64,000 bases of DNA from Pagrus major (Eukaryota > Chordata > Actinopteri > Spariformes > Sparidae). Positions 60,731 to 64,000 of this stretch are shown one piece after another. The notes beneath the pieces were generated by a model. That model saw nothing but the letters and a program-made list of their open reading frames with translations, was not told the DNA's origin and did no database searches. The translations under genes and the position numbers were made by a program. The DNA lies in contig NC_133221.1 of assembly GCF_040436345.1 (NCBI RefSeq), positions 17,791,165 to 17,855,164 of the forward strand, written 5' to 3'. Position 1 is the first letter of the stretch. Each line of letters opens with the position of its first letter.

Positions 60731-61910
60731 ATAGCAGTGTAATACTTCATTATATTGCTGTTTTGTCACACATTTGACCTTTTTTATCAATATATTGCAG
60801 TATTATAGAAATCGCGATATTGTTATTATTTTGATTCATTGAGCTAGCGTGGCACATTTTTTTTAAGTTTCATCATCTCTCAGAGAACAGGGGGTACAAA
60901 GGCCTGCAGAACACGCGAGTATCAGACACAGCTGTTGTCATACTTTCCAAGCAAACATCATAAATAATTGCAGAAAGGTTGAGGTAACCTGGGTGGCTGC
61001 TTTCAGGTTTTTTCTTACATAACATCAATGTTCTGGCCTAAATGCATTATGCACGCTCTGGTCATGCCTGTGACATTTCATTGATTGGTATCTTTTTCAC
61101 CAGTGTTAAGCAGAGGGATCAGTATGTTTCCACTAGTCCTACATTCGTTGACCCCATAACAGTCTGCCAAAGGAACAGGTTTTTCCTCTCGGCACACAAT
61201 AACAAAAGAGACTAGACGAGATGTACCTTCGTGACTTCACTCTCTTCTTGACCTGCCTGTCTATAGCTGATCTTCAGTTTCGGATTTAGTCATCCAAATT
61301 TATCCCGCTGCACACAAGATAACAACTTCTGTTTAGTTCCTTGTTAATCTGTGTATGACATCTTCCACGTCTGCTGGTTATAAATTCTTCTAAACTAAAC
61401 AATGGCTCGGTAAGTCACATAATCCTCCTAAAGACATATAGGCGTATGGATGCACAGCTGCTCATGTTTAAGTTACTGAAATACATATAGCAAAGCAAAA
61501 CTGTTCAGCATGGCGCCGAATGACAATCACGTCAACAGTTGCTGCGTCGTCTACCCACCACAGAGTGTGACATAACAACAACATGAGAGACAGGTGGTCT
61601 CTCACAGGGAAGCACTCGGAGGGCCAAATGAATCCATTGCGGACCATGTGATGTGCGTGTGTGTGCACTGGCTCGAACATATCTGACCTCCAACTGCTGT
61701 CTGAGTGCTCGGCGCCACGAGGTGAAATCTAAGCTCAGGTGATTGGACAAAAGTAGACCATGAGGAGGCATTTTCTACCGAGGACTCTTTAAAATTTGGA
61801 GTTTGAGTGGATGTCCAGAATCAAACTCGATTGTGTACTTTCCCTTGGGTGATATAAAGTCAGATACTGACAATCTGAGGATCATCCATGAGAATTATTG
61901 CGTGTTTAGA

Positions 61911-62605
61911 TTAAAGGTGCAATGTGTATTTGAAAGAAACGGCCATTTGTTGAAGGTCACTCCAAACAAATACGGGAAGGAATATCACCAGAGTAACTGT
62001 CAACTGCTGCTCAATACCCACCTTATTCCTAGCCCCCATGATATCTTGGGCGAATTGTGGGCACAACTTCCTGTCAGTTCTGACATTTTCCATGGCAACA
62101 GGACGCTAATCCTCTTTCTTATACAACTTTTGTATATGCAGATTTTTTTAAACGCGGGTAAAACAGCTAAAAATAGACGTTTGACTTTTTCACATTGCCA
62201 GGAGACGAGTTTGCCCTGTTTTTTTTCCCTTGTGTGTCATGTTTGTTATAACAAATGGGCCGAAAAAGCAGAGGACAGTAGAAAGCAGCGGATCATATGC
62301 CTCAACAGAATATATCCAGGAGACATAAAACCTGTTTCAATAAAACTTAATAAATAAAATTCGGAATAAACGAGCTGATAACAGAAGTTGCTAAAGAGTG
62401 AGACACCTCGCTTCTTTGTCATCTCTGTTGAGAGTTGCATATGCACAGAAGAAGCCACTAACAACAGTTACTTTTTAAATATGTTTTGCTTCAGTCTCTT
62501 TTTCAAACTCTGATGACGTTAGAGCTGCTTGAACAGAGACGGATTTAAGAGCATTAACAAGCAAGCGGCCTTAACTTGAATTGAAATTATAATCTTGCAC
62601 CTAAG
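61911..62605 (+). mobile_element. Possible longer TTAAAGGTGCAAT-ended element
   Basis: TTAAAGGTGCAATGTGTA at 61911 is the family C terminus. A diverged TTGCACCT at about 62594-62601 could be the opposite end. The 184-codon open frame at 61803-62357 runs through it and has no recognisable product. Low certainty. Confidence 0.3.
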
Positions 62606-64000
62606 AAGGGGAAAACACCGTGTTCACCCTGGTGTTATGGTTTCATCACAGCCGATTGAAGCTGAAACCGCTAAATACTTGTAACTGTTGAAGAGTCACT
62701 TGACGCAGGTTTAAATGTCGATTGTACACGTTCACATTGAAGACAATTGCCAGATGTTAGCAGGTGTTAGTGGCTTTTCTGTCCAGTCTGAAACGGGCGA
62801 ATGGTTCACTACCATTCACTCACGAATACCAGGTTAGCAACTTTATCGAGTGAATACTGCTAACACTATTCTTACTGCTTAGCCAACTTAGCTAACACTT
62901 CTAAAGCCTTAAAAGTGCATCAGTTTTCACGACAGGAACCAGAGATCTCACCCATATTCCTCCCAGTGACCTCCCCAGAAAACGTATGGATGCTCTCTAT
63001 TGCTAAATATGGCTGTAGCTATTAGCTCAGTTAGCTTAGTTAGCTGTGTATCTAGTAGCCCTAAGTCTCCACAGACTGGGAGCTAGCAGAGTGTTGGTGT
63101 TTACACCATGAGCAGAACTTGGCTCAGCAGCAGCCTGGTGAAAACGGTCAGATTGGGACCAAACACTGCCACAGAAATCGATGGAGGCCAGTTTGACGAC
63201 AGGAAATACAGTACAGAGGTAATTTAGTGACTCTGACTCTGTGTAGGATGAGACAAGGCAGGTGGGGACAGTAAAGGTTGGTGATTGTTAGAATAGTGGA
63301 ACTAAGATGGTTTTGGGGAGTTTTGTTTGTTTCTGTCAAGTTTGAGAGAAGTGTGTTTTAAAATGAGTTAACAAGGCAATTTAGCTTGTATTTGTCCTCT
63401 AAAAGAGAGAAATTTTCATTCAAAATATCTACAGTTGTGTTTTCCTGAATCATAAGGAAAATAGGAGTAAGAATAGTTCTTTCCTTTGCATTTTGTGAGT
63501 TTATTTTGTTTACACACGAGCTCTCAGACTCTCTCCTCTTGAGATTCGAGACACAAACACAAATACAGACATCAAAACTGTTGTTTCATCAGATTCTGTC
63601 AATAAAGTTAGTTATTTTTTTTGAATATTTTAAACAAATATCATATATCTTACACGCTGCACATTTCAAGGCTAAAAACAGACCACGTGATGCTTTTGGA
63701 ACACAGGCTCTATAAGGTGCATTCATGTGCTTCAGTGAAGATTTGACTTTAGAGCGTTCAGTCTTGCTTACGAGAAATGTCCAAAAACCCAACACGACGA
63801 CAAACACTGACTAGGATAATAGAATTTGGCTTCTTCCAATCAAAAAGCTGCTGGTAATCAGCCAGCTGTCAAAAGTTGGAAGTAAAACAGCTGTCAGAGC
63901 AGCCTGTAGCAGACTTTTTAAACCAAATGCAGTAAAAGGGATGAAGCGTGAAAAAGCCCAGTAAGCAGAAGTGAAGACGAGGAATTAATGAATTGACCCT

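Larger units (their letters stand above)
49611..64000 (-). other. adcy6 intron 1 (partial)
   Basis: The exon at 49610-49461 starts at the position where vertebrate adcy6 coding exon 2 starts, so the large first exon (N-terminus and first membrane cassette) lies to the right of this window. I found no exon, RNA gene or other reading frame with a recognisable product in these 14.4 kb. Apart from the repeats listed, several stretches are non-repetitive and moderately GC-rich (about 52.3-53.1, 56.5-57.0 and 59.5-60.1 kb). Confidence 0.75.

Noticed and set aside
61803-62357. 184-codon open frame in adcy6 intron 1
   Set aside because: No recognisable domain, no splice or promoter context, and it overlaps a TTAAAGGTGCAAT-ended repeat. 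Likely chance or repeat-derived.
62990-63190. TAGCTCAGTTAGCTTAG-rich block as a MITE copy
   Set aside because: Looks repeat-like, but no terminus or second copy in the window supports a call.

Overview
This window looks like teleost fish nuclear DNA. It holds five spliced protein-coding genes with GT-AG introns, long AT-rich introns, vertebrate orthologues with fish-like sequences, and many fish-type repeats: TTAA-flanked MITEs, tRNA-derived SINEs, L2/RTE-like LINE tails, a Penelope-like element, hAT-like elements and (GT)n/(AT)n tracts. I saw no bacterial operon, CRISPR array, phage or viral gene. The species cannot be told from the sequence alone; the repeat content suggests a percomorph-type fish (inference).

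Layout. 190-2512 (-): naa10, catalytic subunit of the NatA N-terminal acetyltransferase (8 coding exons, 217 aa). 4551-12282 (+): cerk, ceramide kinase (13 coding exons, 582 aa). 13903-17851 (-): g6pd, glucose-6-phosphate dehydrogenase (12 coding exons, 514 aa). 18448-20035 (-): a decayed Penelope-like retroelement. 20651-28799 (-): galnt6, a polypeptide GalNAc-transferase (10 coding exons, 621 aa, plus a likely 5' UTR exon near 30.0-30.2 kb). 33808-49610 (-): adcy6, adenylate cyclase type 6, coding exons 2 to 21 (876 codons plus stop). Its first coding exon lies beyond the right edge, so 49611-64000 is all adcy6 intron 1. Exon boundaries were read by hand from splice sites and frame; in every gene the exon lengths add up in frame.

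The genes do not form an operon or a shared pathway: protein N-acetylation, sphingolipid phosphorylation, NADPH production, mucin-type O-glycosylation and cAMP synthesis. naa10 and cerk are head-to-head, cerk and g6pd are tail-to-tail, and g6pd, galnt6 and adcy6 are co-oriented. The set joins genes that in human lie on Xq28 (NAA10, G6PD), 22q13 (CERK) and 12q13 (GALNT6, ADCY6), so the block is informative for synteny.

The most interesting non-genic signals are: three MITE families with almost the same TTAAAGG terminus; a nested transposon at 53.4-54.1 kb; a fold-back repeat beside a SINE at 26.3-27.2 kb; a 30-bp Penelope 3'-end copy inside a cerk intron; CA-repeat tracts starting within about 20 nt of splice donors in adcy6; two micro-exons in adcy6; and unique-looking blocks in adcy6 intron 1 that may be regulatory. 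I found no clearly new biological system.
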